This document shows, one piece after another, positions 14,152 to 22,023 of a stretch of 26,954 nt of DNA. The DNA lies in contig DPVW01000151.1 in the NCBI GenBank assembly GCA_003529325.1, positions 1,311 to 28,264 on the forward strand. Reading direction: 5' to 3'. The position numbers and the translations under genes were made by a program. This DNA is from Candidatus Latescibacterota bacterium (lineage in GTDB: Bacteria; Latescibacterota; UBA2968; UBA8231). Position 1 is the stretch's first letter. Every line of letters starts with the position of its first letter. Under the pieces are notes generated by a model. The model ran no database searches. It was not told the DNA's origin and saw nothing but the letters and a program-made list of their open reading frames with translations.

Positions 14152-16620
14152 CTACTGTCCTGCCGCCTCGGGCTTTTTCTCTTCTACCACTTCGGCAGCA
14201 TCTCGCTCTTCGTCGAAGACCAGCGCCTCGCCCTTCTTCGTGACGCGGATACGACTGCCTTGAGGAAAGTTGCCCTGCAGGATCTCTTCTGCGAGAGGAT
14301 CCTCAAGCAGCTTCTGTGCCGTCCGCCGCAGATAACGAGCTCCATATTGCTGATCAAAGCCCTTCTCAGCAATCAGACTCTTGGCCCCGGGCGTGATGCG
14401 AACCTGAATGTCTCGATCGACAAGCCGCGTCTTGAACTCCTCAAGGAAGATATCGATGATCTGCGCGATATCCTCGCGCGTGAGTGAGTGGAAGATGACG
14501 GTGTCGTCGATACGGTTCAAGAACTCAGGGTTGAAGGCCTTCTTCATCGCATCGTTGACTTTTTCTTCCATCATCGCCTGCATCGTCTCGTCATCTGTCT
14601 TGCCGAAGCCGAGAACACCACCGGAGCCGACCTCGCGGGTGCCGACGTTGGAGGTCATAATCAGAACCGTATTGCGGAAGTCGACCTTGCGGCCGGTGCT
14701 GTCCGTCAGCCTTCCCTCATCGAGAATCTGCAGCAGGATATTAAAAACATCCGGATGCGCCTTCTCCAACTCGTCGAGGAGAATGACGGAATATGGCCGA
14801 CGACGCACGCGCTCTGTGAGTTGGCCCCCTTCATCGAAGCCAACATATCCCGGAGGTGCACCGATAAGCCGGGACACAGTGAACTTTTCCATGTACTCCG
14901 ACATATCGACGGTGATCAATGCCTCTTCGTCGCCAAAGAGGAATTCCGCCAGCTTCCTCGCCATGTAGGTCTTGCCAACGCCGGTCGGTCCTAGGAAAAA
15001 GAAAGAACCAATGGGACGTTTGGGATCTTGCAAGCCGGCACGACTTCGACGAATCGCCTTGGAGACCATGGAGGTCGCAACTTCCTGGCCCACCACCTGC
15101 TTCTGAAGTTCCCCTTCCATATCCAGCAGCCGTTCCGTCTCGCTGGCGGCAAGACGCTGCATCGGTACGCCCGTAACGGAGGAGATCACCTCGGCGATGT
15201 CGTCTTCGCTGACTTCGACGACCTCGTTGCGCACCTCTTCCTCCCAGGCGTGGCGCTTCTGCTGCAGACTTTCACGCAGGCTATGCGCCTCATCTCGCAA
15301 ACGAGCGGCCTCTTCAAACTCCTGCTTTTCTGAGCATTCGATCTTCTTCCGATCGATCTCCTGGATCTGGGCCTCGTGGGCGCCGATCTCCTCAGGCGGG
15401 TTCAACCGGGCAAGATGTACTCGCGACCCCGTTTCATCGATAATGTCGATCGCTTTGTCCGGCAGATAGCGATCGGACACATACCGGTCGGACTGACGCA
15501 CCGCGTAGGCAATGATATCGTCCGAAAAAGTGACATGATGGTGGCTCTCGTAGTTTGCCCGCAGTCCCTTGAGGATCTCGATCGTATCGGCCACCGAGGG
15601 CGGCTCGACCATGATCGATTGGAATCGACGCTCCAGCGCGCCATCCTTCTCGATATACTTGCGATATTCATCTATCGTCGTCGCGCCGATGCACTGCAGT
15701 TCACCGCGGGACAGTGCGGGTTTGAACATATTCGAGGCGTCGAGCGTACCCTCGGCACTGCCCGCGCCAACGATGGTGTGCAACTCGTCGATGAAGATCA
15801 CGACATCGGGATTCTGGTGCAGCTCGTTGAGAACCGCCTTGATCCGCTCCTCGAATTGACCGCGGTACTTGGTACCCGCAACCACACCACCCATGTCCAG
15901 CGTGACGAGGCGTTTGTCGAGCAGGATCTGGGGCACGCGCTTTTCGACAATACGCTGCGCCAACCCTTCGACGATTGCCGTCTTGCCAACACCGGGATCA
16001 CCGATAAGAATGGGGTTGTTCTTCTTGCGACGAGAGAGGATCTGCGTGACACGCTCGATCTCTTTCTCGCGCCCGATCACCGGATCGAGTTTGCCCTCGC
16101 GGGCCATCTGTGTCAGGTCGCGGCCAAAATGATCCAGAAAGGGGGTCTTGCTCTTCTTCCCCTTCTCCTTGGAGCCCGTCGTCTTGCCCTCAAGGACAGC
16201 GACCGTCTCCTCCATGGCGCTCTTATAGTCCACCCCAAAGGCAGCAAGAATCTGGGCGGCGACACCCTCCTTGTCCTTCAACAGCGCCAACAGGAGATGT
16301 TCGACATCGACGAACTGCGTCTTCATCTCCTTCGCCTCGTTGGCTGCGACTTCCAGGATCTGCTTGGCGCGGGGGGTGAAAGGCACCTCGCCGATCGTCA
16401 TGGTACCGCCTGACGTAGCCACATAATCCTCGACGGACTGCTTCACCGTTTCGAGGTTGAGCCCGAGATTGGTCAGAACGGTAACTGCTTTGCCCTTGCC
16501 CTCTTTGATGATACCCAGGAGCAAGTGCTCGGTGCCGATGTAGTTGTGTCCGAGGCGCGCCGATTCTTCGCGCGCATACTGCATGACACGCTTCACGCCG
16601 TCGGTGAACATGTTGTTCAT
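14152..16620 (-). CDS. clpC: ATP-dependent Clp protease ATP-binding subunit ClpC
   Basis: A hexameric AAA+ unfoldase that feeds substrates to ClpP. Two N-terminal Clp repeats cover residues 1-145. AAA-1 has Walker A GDPGVGKT (207-214) and IDEL (277-280). A UVR/middle-domain motif lies around 424-460 ([19 protein letters not shown]), which marks ClpC rather than ClpA or ClpB. AAA-2 has Walker A GPTGVGKT (544-551), [12 protein letters not shown] (from 614) and a ClpP-docking loop containing LGFG (670-673). The 822-residue length is normal. In Firmicutes the N domain binds arginine-phosphorylated clients marked by McsB; here mcsA and mcsB lie directly upstream, so the same pathway is inferred. 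GGAGG stands 9 nt before the ATG, and the gene has its own promoter (16654-16682). No clpP is in the window. Confidence 0.96.
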   Translation of the reverse strand: MNNMFTDGVKRVMQYAREESARLGHNYIGTEHLLLGIIKEGKGKAVTVLTNLGLNLETVKQSVEDYVATSGGTMTIGEVPFTPRAKQILEVAANEAKEMKTQFVDVEHLLLALLKDKEGVAAQILAAFGVDYKSAMEETVAVLEGKTTGSKEKGKKSKTPFLDHFGRDLTQMAREGKLDPVIGREKEIERVTQILSRRKKNNPILIGDPGVGKTAIVEGLAQRIVEKRVPQILLDKRLVTLDMGGVVAGTKYRGQFEERIKAVLNELHQNPDVVIFIDELHTIVGAGSAEGTLDASNMFKPALSRGELQCIGATTIDEYRKYIEKDGALERRFQSIMVEPPSVADTIEILKGLRANYESHHHVTFSDDIIAYAVRQSDRYVSDRYLPDKAIDIIDETGSRVHLARLNPPEEIGAHEAQIQEIDRKKIECSEKQEFEEAARLRDEAHSLRESLQQKRHAWEEEVRNEVVEVSEDDIAEVISSVTGVPMQRLAASETERLLDMEGELQKQVVGQEVATSMVSKAIRRSRAGLQDPKRPIGSFFFLGPTGVGKTYMARKLAEFLFGDEEALITVDMSEYMEKFTVSRLIGAPPGYVGFDEGGQLTERVRRRPYSVILLDELEKAHPDVFNILLQILDEGRLTDSTGRKVDFRNTVLIMTSNVGTREVGSGGVLGFGKTDDETMQAMMEEKVNDAMKKAFNPEFLNRIDDTVIFHSLTREDIAQIIDIFLEEFKTRLVDRDIQVRITPGAKSLIAEKGFDQQYGARYLRRTAQKLLEDPLAEEILQGNFPQGSRIRVTKKGEALVFDEERDAAEVVEEKKPEAAGQ

Positions 16621-16629
16621 GTACGGGTA

Positions 16630-16634
16630 CCTCC
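16630..16634 (-). promoter_or_regulatory. Strong ribosome binding site of clpC
   Basis: GGAGG lies 9 nt before the clpC ATG, one of the strongest Shine-Dalgarno elements in the window. It fixes the start at 16620. Confidence 0.75.
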
Positions 16635-16653
16635 AGATGATTGTATTTTGCTC

Positions 16654-16682
16654 AAATTACACGTGGGCCAGTCTAGTGTCAA
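16654..16682 (-). promoter_or_regulatory. Sigma70-type promoter of clpC
   Basis: The - strand has TTGACA (16682-16677, full consensus), a 17-nt spacer, then TAATTT (16659-16654), which keeps the three best-conserved -10 positions. It lies in the 97-bp gap between mcsB and clpC, so clpC can be expressed separately from the upstream genes. I found no tandem CtsR-type heptads (GGTCAAA) or CIRCE element here. Confidence 0.6.
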
Positions 16683-16717
16683 GGTTGGCTGGGAGCTGGC
16701 AAAAATACCGCAAGTGT

Positions 16718-17779
16718 CTATGAATTCGTAACTTCCGACAGTTTGTTCCGGACGATTTCGGCCCGCCGCAAGTCCCTCTCCGCCGGCGTCAGTCCGCGTC
16801 CGGCGTCCGCTCTGAGATGTGATGGCTGCGTCGCAATCATGAGGTGGTTGAGGAAGCTTGACGGTACTCCCGTCACAAGGCCCAGGGTACACCCCAGGCG
16901 CACGGCGGACAGTAGATTCATGAATTCCTGACTCGTCAGGATGCGGGCCTGGGACAACAGACCGAAGGCCCGCCAGACCTTGTCCTCGACCTGCCCGCGG
17001 GCTTCCTGTCGTAGTGAATCCTGAGCCTCACGCTCAAACCCGACGAGTTGCTCGGTGATTCGAATCAACTCCTCGAGAATGCTCTCCTCAGACGCGCCAA
17101 GGGTCGCTTGGTTCGATATCTGGAAGAGATTTCCCGCTGCATTCGAGCCTTCCCCATACATTCCTCTGACCGTGAAGGACAACTGACCCAATCCCTGCAA
17201 AACTCGCTCCATGTCTTCTGTCAGAACGAGTGCCGGTAGATGAATCAGCACAGAGAGGCGCAGGCCAGTGCCTGTGTTTGTCGGGCAGGCGGTCAGAAAA
17301 CCCAACCTCGAGTCATGGGCGCAATCGATCGCGGCAAGCAGTTCGTCGTCCAAGGCGCAGATGGCGGTGAAGGCCTCACGACCCCTCGTGCCTGGCGAAA
17401 TGGCCTGCAGTCGCAGGTGATCCTCTTCATTGATCATCACACTGAGCGACTCGTCCTGGTTGAAGAGAACGCCTCGCTCCCCCTTCTCATCGGCGAGGGT
17501 TGGGCTGATGAGATGTCGTTCGACGAGTACCCGGCGTTCGTCACCGTCAAGCACGCTCATGCCGAAGTAGGTGGCGGTGCTCATGGAGCGACTGGACTTG
17601 GCCGCCGCCAGAACTTCATCGATCACCTGCTGTTGTTGCGGCCGTGTGATGCGAGTGGCAAAGGGGTAATTTGCCAGATTTCGGGCCAATCTTGCCCGAC
17701 AACTGAGTACGATTCCATCCGCGTCATCAGCACCACTCATCCAACTGGGTGCGGTGCGAATCAACGAATCAAGTTTCAC
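16718..17779 (-). CDS. mcsB: Protein arginine kinase McsB
   Basis: A phosphagen-kinase-fold enzyme that phosphorylates arginine residues, marking proteins for ClpC-ClpP. It keeps the arginines in SCRARLARN (27-33), acidic active-site residues in INEEDH (E118-E119) and GEGSN (E210), and the cysteine motif CPTNTGTG (C165). RDLRRA at 335-340 matches the RDxxRA phospho-arginine pocket that sets McsB apart from creatine and arginine kinases. I chose the GTG at 17779, overlapping the mcsA stop by 11 nt with AGGAG 10 nt upstream. This gives 353 residues, the usual size, beginning MKLDSLIRTAPSW. The longer open frame upstream is just mcsA read out of frame. The gene lies between mcsA and clpC. Confidence 0.93.
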   Translation of the reverse strand: MKLDSLIRTAPSWMSGADDADGIVLSCRARLARNLANYPFATRITRPQQQQVIDEVLAAAKSSRSMSTATYFGMSVLDGDERRVLVERHLISPTLADEKGERGVLFNQDESLSVMINEEDHLRLQAISPGTRGREAFTAICALDDELLAAIDCAHDSRLGFLTACPTNTGTGLRLSVLIHLPALVLTEDMERVLQGLGQLSFTVRGMYGEGSNAAGNLFQISNQATLGASEESILEELIRITEQLVGFEREAQDSLRQEARGQVEDKVWRAFGLLSQARILTSQEFMNLLSAVRLGCTLGLVTGVPSSFLNHLMIATQPSHLRADAGRGLTPAERDLRRAEIVRNKLSEVTNS

Positions 17780-18314
17780 TGACGTCGCGCTCCTGCTGGC
17801 GTGCAATCCGATCACGCAGTTCTGCCGCCCGTTCATACTCTTCGGCATCAACTGCAGCATCCAGTGCCTGCCGCAGATCCTCGAGGTCCTGGCTTGTCTC
17901 TTCTGGCGCCGTCGCCGGCGCCCGGGCCTTGTCCTCGAGTGGCCGGGGTCCACGGCCGACATGCGCATCGGAACCATGGATGCGCTTCAACAAGCGGCGC
18001 AAGGACCGTCCGAAAGCATCGTAACACTGCGAACATCCAAGTCGGCCGATCTTGCGAAACTCTTCGTACGTCATGCCACAACCGGGGCAGGGATCCTTTT
18101 GTGCTTCAGACGCCGTCAGCTGGCCGATGACGACGTTTACCTTCTTTATTGAAGCCACAGGCGATGGCTTTACTTTCGGAGTTGGCGACTCCGCTTGTTT
18201 CTCGCTCTCCTTTTTCGAACACTGCGGACAGAGATGCATCGTCTTCTTCTCGTCCCCGACCACGGCCGTGAACTCGATCGTTGCCTCTTGCTCCTTGCAC
18301 GCGTCGCAGATCAT
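17769..18314 (-). CDS. mcsA: McsA, zinc-binding activator of McsB
   Basis: McsA activates the McsB arginine kinase in the Clp stress system. The 181-residue protein has four CxxC pairs (C3/C6, C29/C32, C76/C79, C94/C97) expected to bind zinc, in the order known for McsA, and a C-terminal UVR motif (about 146-172, LRQALDAAVDAEEYERAAEL) shared with ClpC and UvrB. The ATG at 18314 follows the lolD stop by 4 bp, and the gene overlaps mcsB by 11 nt. A bare UVR protein is the alternative, but the neighbouring mcsB and clpC settle it. Confidence 0.92.
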   Translation of the reverse strand: MICDACKEQEATIEFTAVVGDEKKTMHLCPQCSKKESEKQAESPTPKVKPSPVASIKKVNVVIGQLTASEAQKDPCPGCGMTYEEFRKIGRLGCSQCYDAFGRSLRRLLKRIHGSDAHVGRGPRPLEDKARAPATAPEETSQDLEDLRQALDAAVDAEEYERAAELRDRIARQQERDVSET

Positions 18315-18318
18315 GGCC

Positions 18319-19044
18319 TCAACATAACTCCAGAATCCCGCCGTCGATGTGACCTGTGCGATCGAGACTCGCCGCCAGATCGCGGTCGTGGGTCATGACG
18401 AGGAATGCCTGATTCTCGACGCGGGCAAGTTCTCGCATCAGATCATGCAGGCGACGGCTCGCCACGTCGTCCAGGTTCCCCGAAGGTTCGTCGGCGAGCA
18501 CCAACTCAGGTTTCATGACCAGGGCTCGAGCGACCGCCACGCGCTGACACTCACCCCCGGACAGTTCACCAGGGCGGTGGTCGAGACGTTGAGCCAGATC
18601 GACTTGCTCCAGCAGTCCTCGCGCTCTGGCCTCCATGCCGTCGGCATGGCGCGCGATCAATGCCGGCATCATCACGTTCTCCAGCGCCGTGAACTCAGGC
18701 AGCAGATTGTGAAACTGAAAGACGAAACCCACGTGGGCGCTACGAAACTCGGCCCGTTCGTCGTCGTCGAGATCGAGTACGTCGACGCCACGGATGTGCA
18801 GGCTGCCTTCCGTCGGACGATCGAGGGCGCCAAGGATGTGGAGTAGCGTACTCTTCCCCACGCCGGATGCACCGGTGATGGCAACCGTTTCTCCTTCGCG
18901 CAGTTCTATACTCACACCCCGTAGCACTTCGAGATCTTCCTCCCCAGTGCGATATTTTTTGCGCAGATTCTCCGCCCGCAGGATCACATTCGCCTGGGCC
19001 CCGTCCGGCCTTGCGTCTGGTGCGAGTGTATCGAGGTTCGCCAT
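18319..19044 (-). CDS. lolD: Lipoprotein-releasing ABC transporter ATPase LolD
   Basis: The ATPase of the inner-membrane LolCDE complex, which hands mature lipoproteins to LolA. The 241 residues have Walker A GASGVGKST (58-66), Q-loop Q110 in GFVFQFHNLLPEFTALEN (characteristic of LolD), signature LSGGE (161-165), Walker B LVLADEP (181-187) and switch H219 (VMTHD). The ~20-residue N-terminal extension rich in Asp/Ala is slightly longer than usual. It starts 6 bp after the lolC/E stop. MacB/FtsE-type ATPases are related alternatives, but the adjacent permease and lolA support Lol. Confidence 0.9.
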   Translation of the reverse strand: MANLDTLAPDARPDGAQANVILRAENLRKKYRTGEEDLEVLRGVSIELREGETVAITGASGVGKSTLLHILGALDRPTEGSLHIRGVDVLDLDDDERAEFRSAHVGFVFQFHNLLPEFTALENVMMPALIARHADGMEARARGLLEQVDLAQRLDHRPGELSGGECQRVAVARALVMKPELVLADEPSGNLDDVASRRLHDLMRELARVENQAFLVMTHDRDLAASLDRTGHIDGGILELC

Positions 19045-19050
19045 AGCTCT

Positions 19051-20313
19051 TCACATGATGTAACGAATGGCTTCGACGGGCTCCAGAGAAGCCGCTCTAC
19101 GCGCCGGAATCGTGGCTGCCAACAGACATACGATGACACTCATGGTGGACACAGCCAGAAAGTCGAGAGGCTGCATGTCCACGGGCAGGGAGCTGATGAT
19201 ATAGATGTCGCTGGGAATGGTGACGATCTGAAAACGGTCCTGAACGACACAGACGGCAAGTCCGATCAGACATCCCAGGGCTGTGCCAAAGACGCCGATG
19301 AACAGACCCTGGAAGACGAAGACCCGACCGATGCCTTTGGCGCGAGCACCCATGGCTCGCAGAATGCCGATCTCGGGCGTCTTGATCAGAATCGACATCG
19401 TCAGGATCGACATGATGTTGAAGGCGGCGACGACGATGATCAAGCTCAGGGCGGTGAAGATCACGATCTTCTCGAGTTCCATCCAGTGGAACAGTTCGGG
19501 AAACTGCTGCGTCCAGTCCGAGACCAAGTAGGGATACCCAAGGTCGCTGTCGAGTCGGTGTCTTACATCCGTAGCATCGTCGAGGTCACCGAGACGTACG
19601 TGGATGGAGGATGCGCCTTCCATGGCCAGCACGCGCCGGGCGTCATCGAGAGCGATTACGGCGTAGGTGTCATCGTAGTAGTACATGCCACTGGCGAACA
19701 GGTCGGTCACGATGAAGGGATGCAACTTGGGACGCAGCCCATCCATTAGCATCTCCTCCAGGGACTTCTCCTGCAGGAGCGACAGCAGATAGACGCGATC
19801 CCCAATGCCAATGCGTAGACGATTGGCCAGCGAGGCCCCCACGACGATGCCGGGGTACTGCTCGCCCTGCGGTGGGTCGAAATGAAATTGCCCATCAGCG
19901 TCATACTGCAGGTGGTCGGGCAGGTCGGAAATATCGGCAAAAGTCAGCGGATCGATACCCCAGAGGATGACACCATCTGTAGCCGTCGTCTCGTGATCTG
20001 TGGCAATGATCAACTTGCCTTCGACGATGGGCGCCGCCCCCAGAACACCGGGCACACCGACCACGTGACTCAGCAAGGTATCCGCCCTCTCAATGGGGGC
20101 GCCATGGTAACGACTGATACTGACATGAGCATTCATACCGATCAGGCGGTTCTTGACCTCACCGGAGAACCCATTCGTCACGGATAGCATGATGACCAGT
20201 GCCGCCACACCGAGGATGACCCCACCCACGGCGATAAAACTGATGACAGAAAGAAATCCGGAGCGCTGCTTGGATTTGAGATAACGCCTGGCGATAAATA
20301 GCTCGTACGACAC
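19051..20313 (-). CDS. lolC: Lipoprotein-releasing ABC transporter permease LolC/LolE
   Basis: The membrane subunit that extracts lipoproteins from the inner membrane. In 420 residues it opens with SYELFIARRYL, a hallmark of LolC/E, followed by a membrane segment at about 24-46 (ISFIAVGGVILGVAALVIML). A large periplasmic domain (50-265) follows, then three membrane segments near 272-300, 322-350 and 375-400, the MacB/LolC FtsX topology. The C terminus reads LEPVEAIRY. Only one permease gene is present, so a homodimer (LolF-like) or a second gene elsewhere is possible. The GTG start lies 7 bp after the prfB stop, with AGGGG overlapping that stop. Confidence 0.9.
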   Translation of the reverse strand: MSYELFIARRYLKSKQRSGFLSVISFIAVGGVILGVAALVIMLSVTNGFSGEVKNRLIGMNAHVSISRYHGAPIERADTLLSHVVGVPGVLGAAPIVEGKLIIATDHETTATDGVILWGIDPLTFADISDLPDHLQYDADGQFHFDPPQGEQYPGIVVGASLANRLRIGIGDRVYLLSLLQEKSLEEMLMDGLRPKLHPFIVTDLFASGMYYYDDTYAVIALDDARRVLAMEGASSIHVRLGDLDDATDVRHRLDSDLGYPYLVSDWTQQFPELFHWMELEKIVIFTALSLIIVVAAFNIMSILTMSILIKTPEIGILRAMGARAKGIGRVFVFQGLFIGVFGTALGCLIGLAVCVVQDRFQIVTIPSDIYIISSLPVDMQPLDFLAVSTMSVIVCLLAATIPARRAASLEPVEAIRYIM

Positions 20314-20320
20314 GATGCCC

Positions 20321-21419
20321 CTAACTTGCCCGCCCAGCCGTCAGGAAGGCCTCGATAAATCCATCGATATCGCCGTCCATGATGGCCTGGACGTTGCCGG
20401 ATTCATGTCCTGTCCGATGGTCTTTCACCAGTGTGTATGGCTGGAAGACGTAGGAGCGAATCTGGCTACCGAAATCGATCGCCATTTTCGAACTCTCCAC
20501 ATCCTCCATCTTCTTCAACTCTTCTTTCTTGTAGAAGTCGTACACCCGTGAGGTCAACACCTTGCGGGCGGTGCCCTTGTTCTTCAGTTGCGAACGCTCA
20601 TTCTGACAGGAGACCACGATCCCCGTGGGCAGGTGCGTCATGCGTACGGCGGAGGAGGTCTTGTTGACGTGCTGGCCACCCGCGCCACCCGCCTTGTACA
20701 CATCGATCTGCAGATCCTCGTCCTTCAGCACAACGTCCGGCATGGCATCGACCTGCGGATAAACAAAGACGCTGGCGAAAGAGGTATGCCGTCGCTTTTG
20801 CGCATCGAAGGGTGAGATACGCACAAGCCGATGGACGCCGGCTTCGGCTTTGAGGTAGCCGTAGGCATATCGACCCTTGACCTCGATCGTCACCGACTTG
20901 ATGCCAGCCTCGTCCCCCGGCTGCAGATCCATCACCACCGCCTCAAACTCACGGCGCTCGATCCAGCGATGGTACAGGCGCATCAGCATCTCCGCCCAGT
21001 CCGTCGCCTCCGTGCCACCCGCCCCGGGATGGATCTCGATGATGGCATCCTTCGAGTCGTCCTCGTCGGACAACATCGCGAGAAACTCCATCTGGTCGAG
21101 CTCCCCGGCGAGCTGTGCCGCGTCCGTCGCCAATTCGGCGAGGGATTCGTCGTCCCCCTCCGAAACACTCATCTCATGCAACTCGCCCAGATCTGCCAAG
21201 CGTCGATCCAGACCATCGAATGGCTCGATGACGTCACTCAACTCGCGCGCCTCGCGGGACACGGCTTCCGCCTTCTGGCGGTCATTCCAGAAGTCGCCCT
21301 GCCCCATCTTCTCTTCGAGTTCGGTCAGCTTCTCACGTTTCGGTTCGACGTCAAAGATACCCCCGTAACCGTTCCAATCGTTGTTGACATCCGCTGATCG
21401 TCTCGTCGAGTGTGGCCAT
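20321..21419 (-). CDS. prfB: Peptide chain release factor 2, made by programmed +1 frameshift
   Basis: Reads UGA and UAA stop codons and triggers peptide release. Twenty-two codons from ATG 21419 (MATLDETISGCQQRLERLRG, then Y-L) run into an in-frame TGA at 21353-21351. A +1 shift continues with DVEPKREKL for 343 more codons, giving 365 residues, the same length as E. coli RF2. The specificity tripeptide SPF (RISPFDAQ) and the catalytic GGQ (GAGGQHVNK) are both present. AGGA is 7 nt before the ATG, overlapping the end of the preceding gene. The coding sequence is complement(join(20321..21352,21354..21419)). A longer single-frame reading up to 21595 is spurious, as its N terminus has no RF2 resemblance. 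Confidence 0.96.
21350..21366 (-). promoter_or_regulatory. prfB programmed +1 frameshift site
   Basis: The - strand reads CGG GGG TAT CTT TGA C. It has the in-frame UGA, the slippery CUU and the internal Shine-Dalgarno-like GGGGG at the canonical distance, matching the E. coli prfB element. Low RF2 slows termination at this UGA and favours the shift, giving autoregulation. Confidence 0.95.
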
Positions 21420-21428
21420 CTTGCTGTC

Positions 21429-21950
21429 CTATTCCTGGTAACGTTCAAAAGTGAGTCGATCCGTGCTGGTCGTCTCAGGAATCTCGAAGAGCAACTCCTC
21501 ATCGAGGGTGTCCCCGAGGTCCAGTTGAAATCTGTCGCCGAGATGAATGAACATCGGCGAGTGCGACTTCGGGTAGTGATGGATCCCCGTGTCATCGATC
21601 AGTTGGAAGCACCGTGGTACCACGGGATAACCGATCTTCATCCGCGCTTCCATCTGCACTCGGACGACGACGAATTTGTAGCCGTCCTCCGGATACCCAT
21701 GAAAAAACGACTCGTAGCGCACACCGTCCTCAGGTACCTGCCAGAGAACGGGCGTTTTGATCCGACTCAGTAGATCGGGCAGCTTTTCGAGCTTCTCTGC
21801 GGAACCGCCGGTGAGTCGGATAGCGAGGTAAAGAGGTATGAACAGGGCACTGCACAACAACACGATGCGGTTCAGCGTCCGCATGCGCCGTTTCTGTTGC
21901 GTCCGAGGATCGGGCAGCACGCGCCGCACCGTGCGGGAAGGATTTGTCAT
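21429..21950 (-). CDS. Membrane-anchored protein with a DUF4352-like domain (unknown function)
   Basis: The 173-residue protein has a basic cytoplasmic N terminus (RTVRRVLPDPRTQQKRRMR), one membrane segment at about 28-46 (VLLCSALFIPLYLAI) and an exported beta-rich domain. The pattern G-Y-K-F-V-V-V-R-V...F-x-L-I-D-D-T-G...D-x-L-x-E-E-L-L-F-E-I-P resembles DUF4352/Ig-like domains. No catalytic residues are seen. Two ATGs stand side by side (21953 and 21950); the second is preferred because AAGAG lies 6 nt before it. The open frame extends to 22229, but that part overlaps the protease gene and has no coding character. Its stop lies 9 bp before prfB. The fold assignment is tentative. Confidence 0.72.
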   Translation of the reverse strand: MTNPSRTVRRVLPDPRTQQKRRMRTLNRIVLLCSALFIPLYLAIRLTGGSAEKLEKLPDLLSRIKTPVLWQVPEDGVRYESFFHGYPEDGYKFVVVRVQMEARMKIGYPVVPRCFQLIDDTGIHHYPKSHSPMFIHLGDRFQLDLGDTLDEELLFEIPETTSTDRLTFERYQE

Positions 21951-22023
21951 CATGGGCTCTTGCCTGCAACCAAGGTACTCGCTCACCGATCCGCTGGCCA
22001 CATTTTGACCAGCAGAGGACTCT

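Noticed and set aside
15376..16413. Long + strand open frame (345 codons)
   Set aside because: Exactly antisense to clpC; no recognisable domain.
16621..16700. Possible CtsR operator upstream of clpC
   Set aside because: Only an isolated TCAAA is seen; the tandem GGTCAAA heptads needed for CtsR are absent.
17780..17977. N-terminal extension of McsB
   Set aside because: It is mcsA read out of frame. The GTG at 17779 gives the usual McsB length and N terminus with AGGAG upstream.
21420..21595. N-terminal extension of RF2 in a single frame
   Set aside because: No RF2 resemblance; the true start at 21419 is in another frame joined by the CTT TGA C frameshift.
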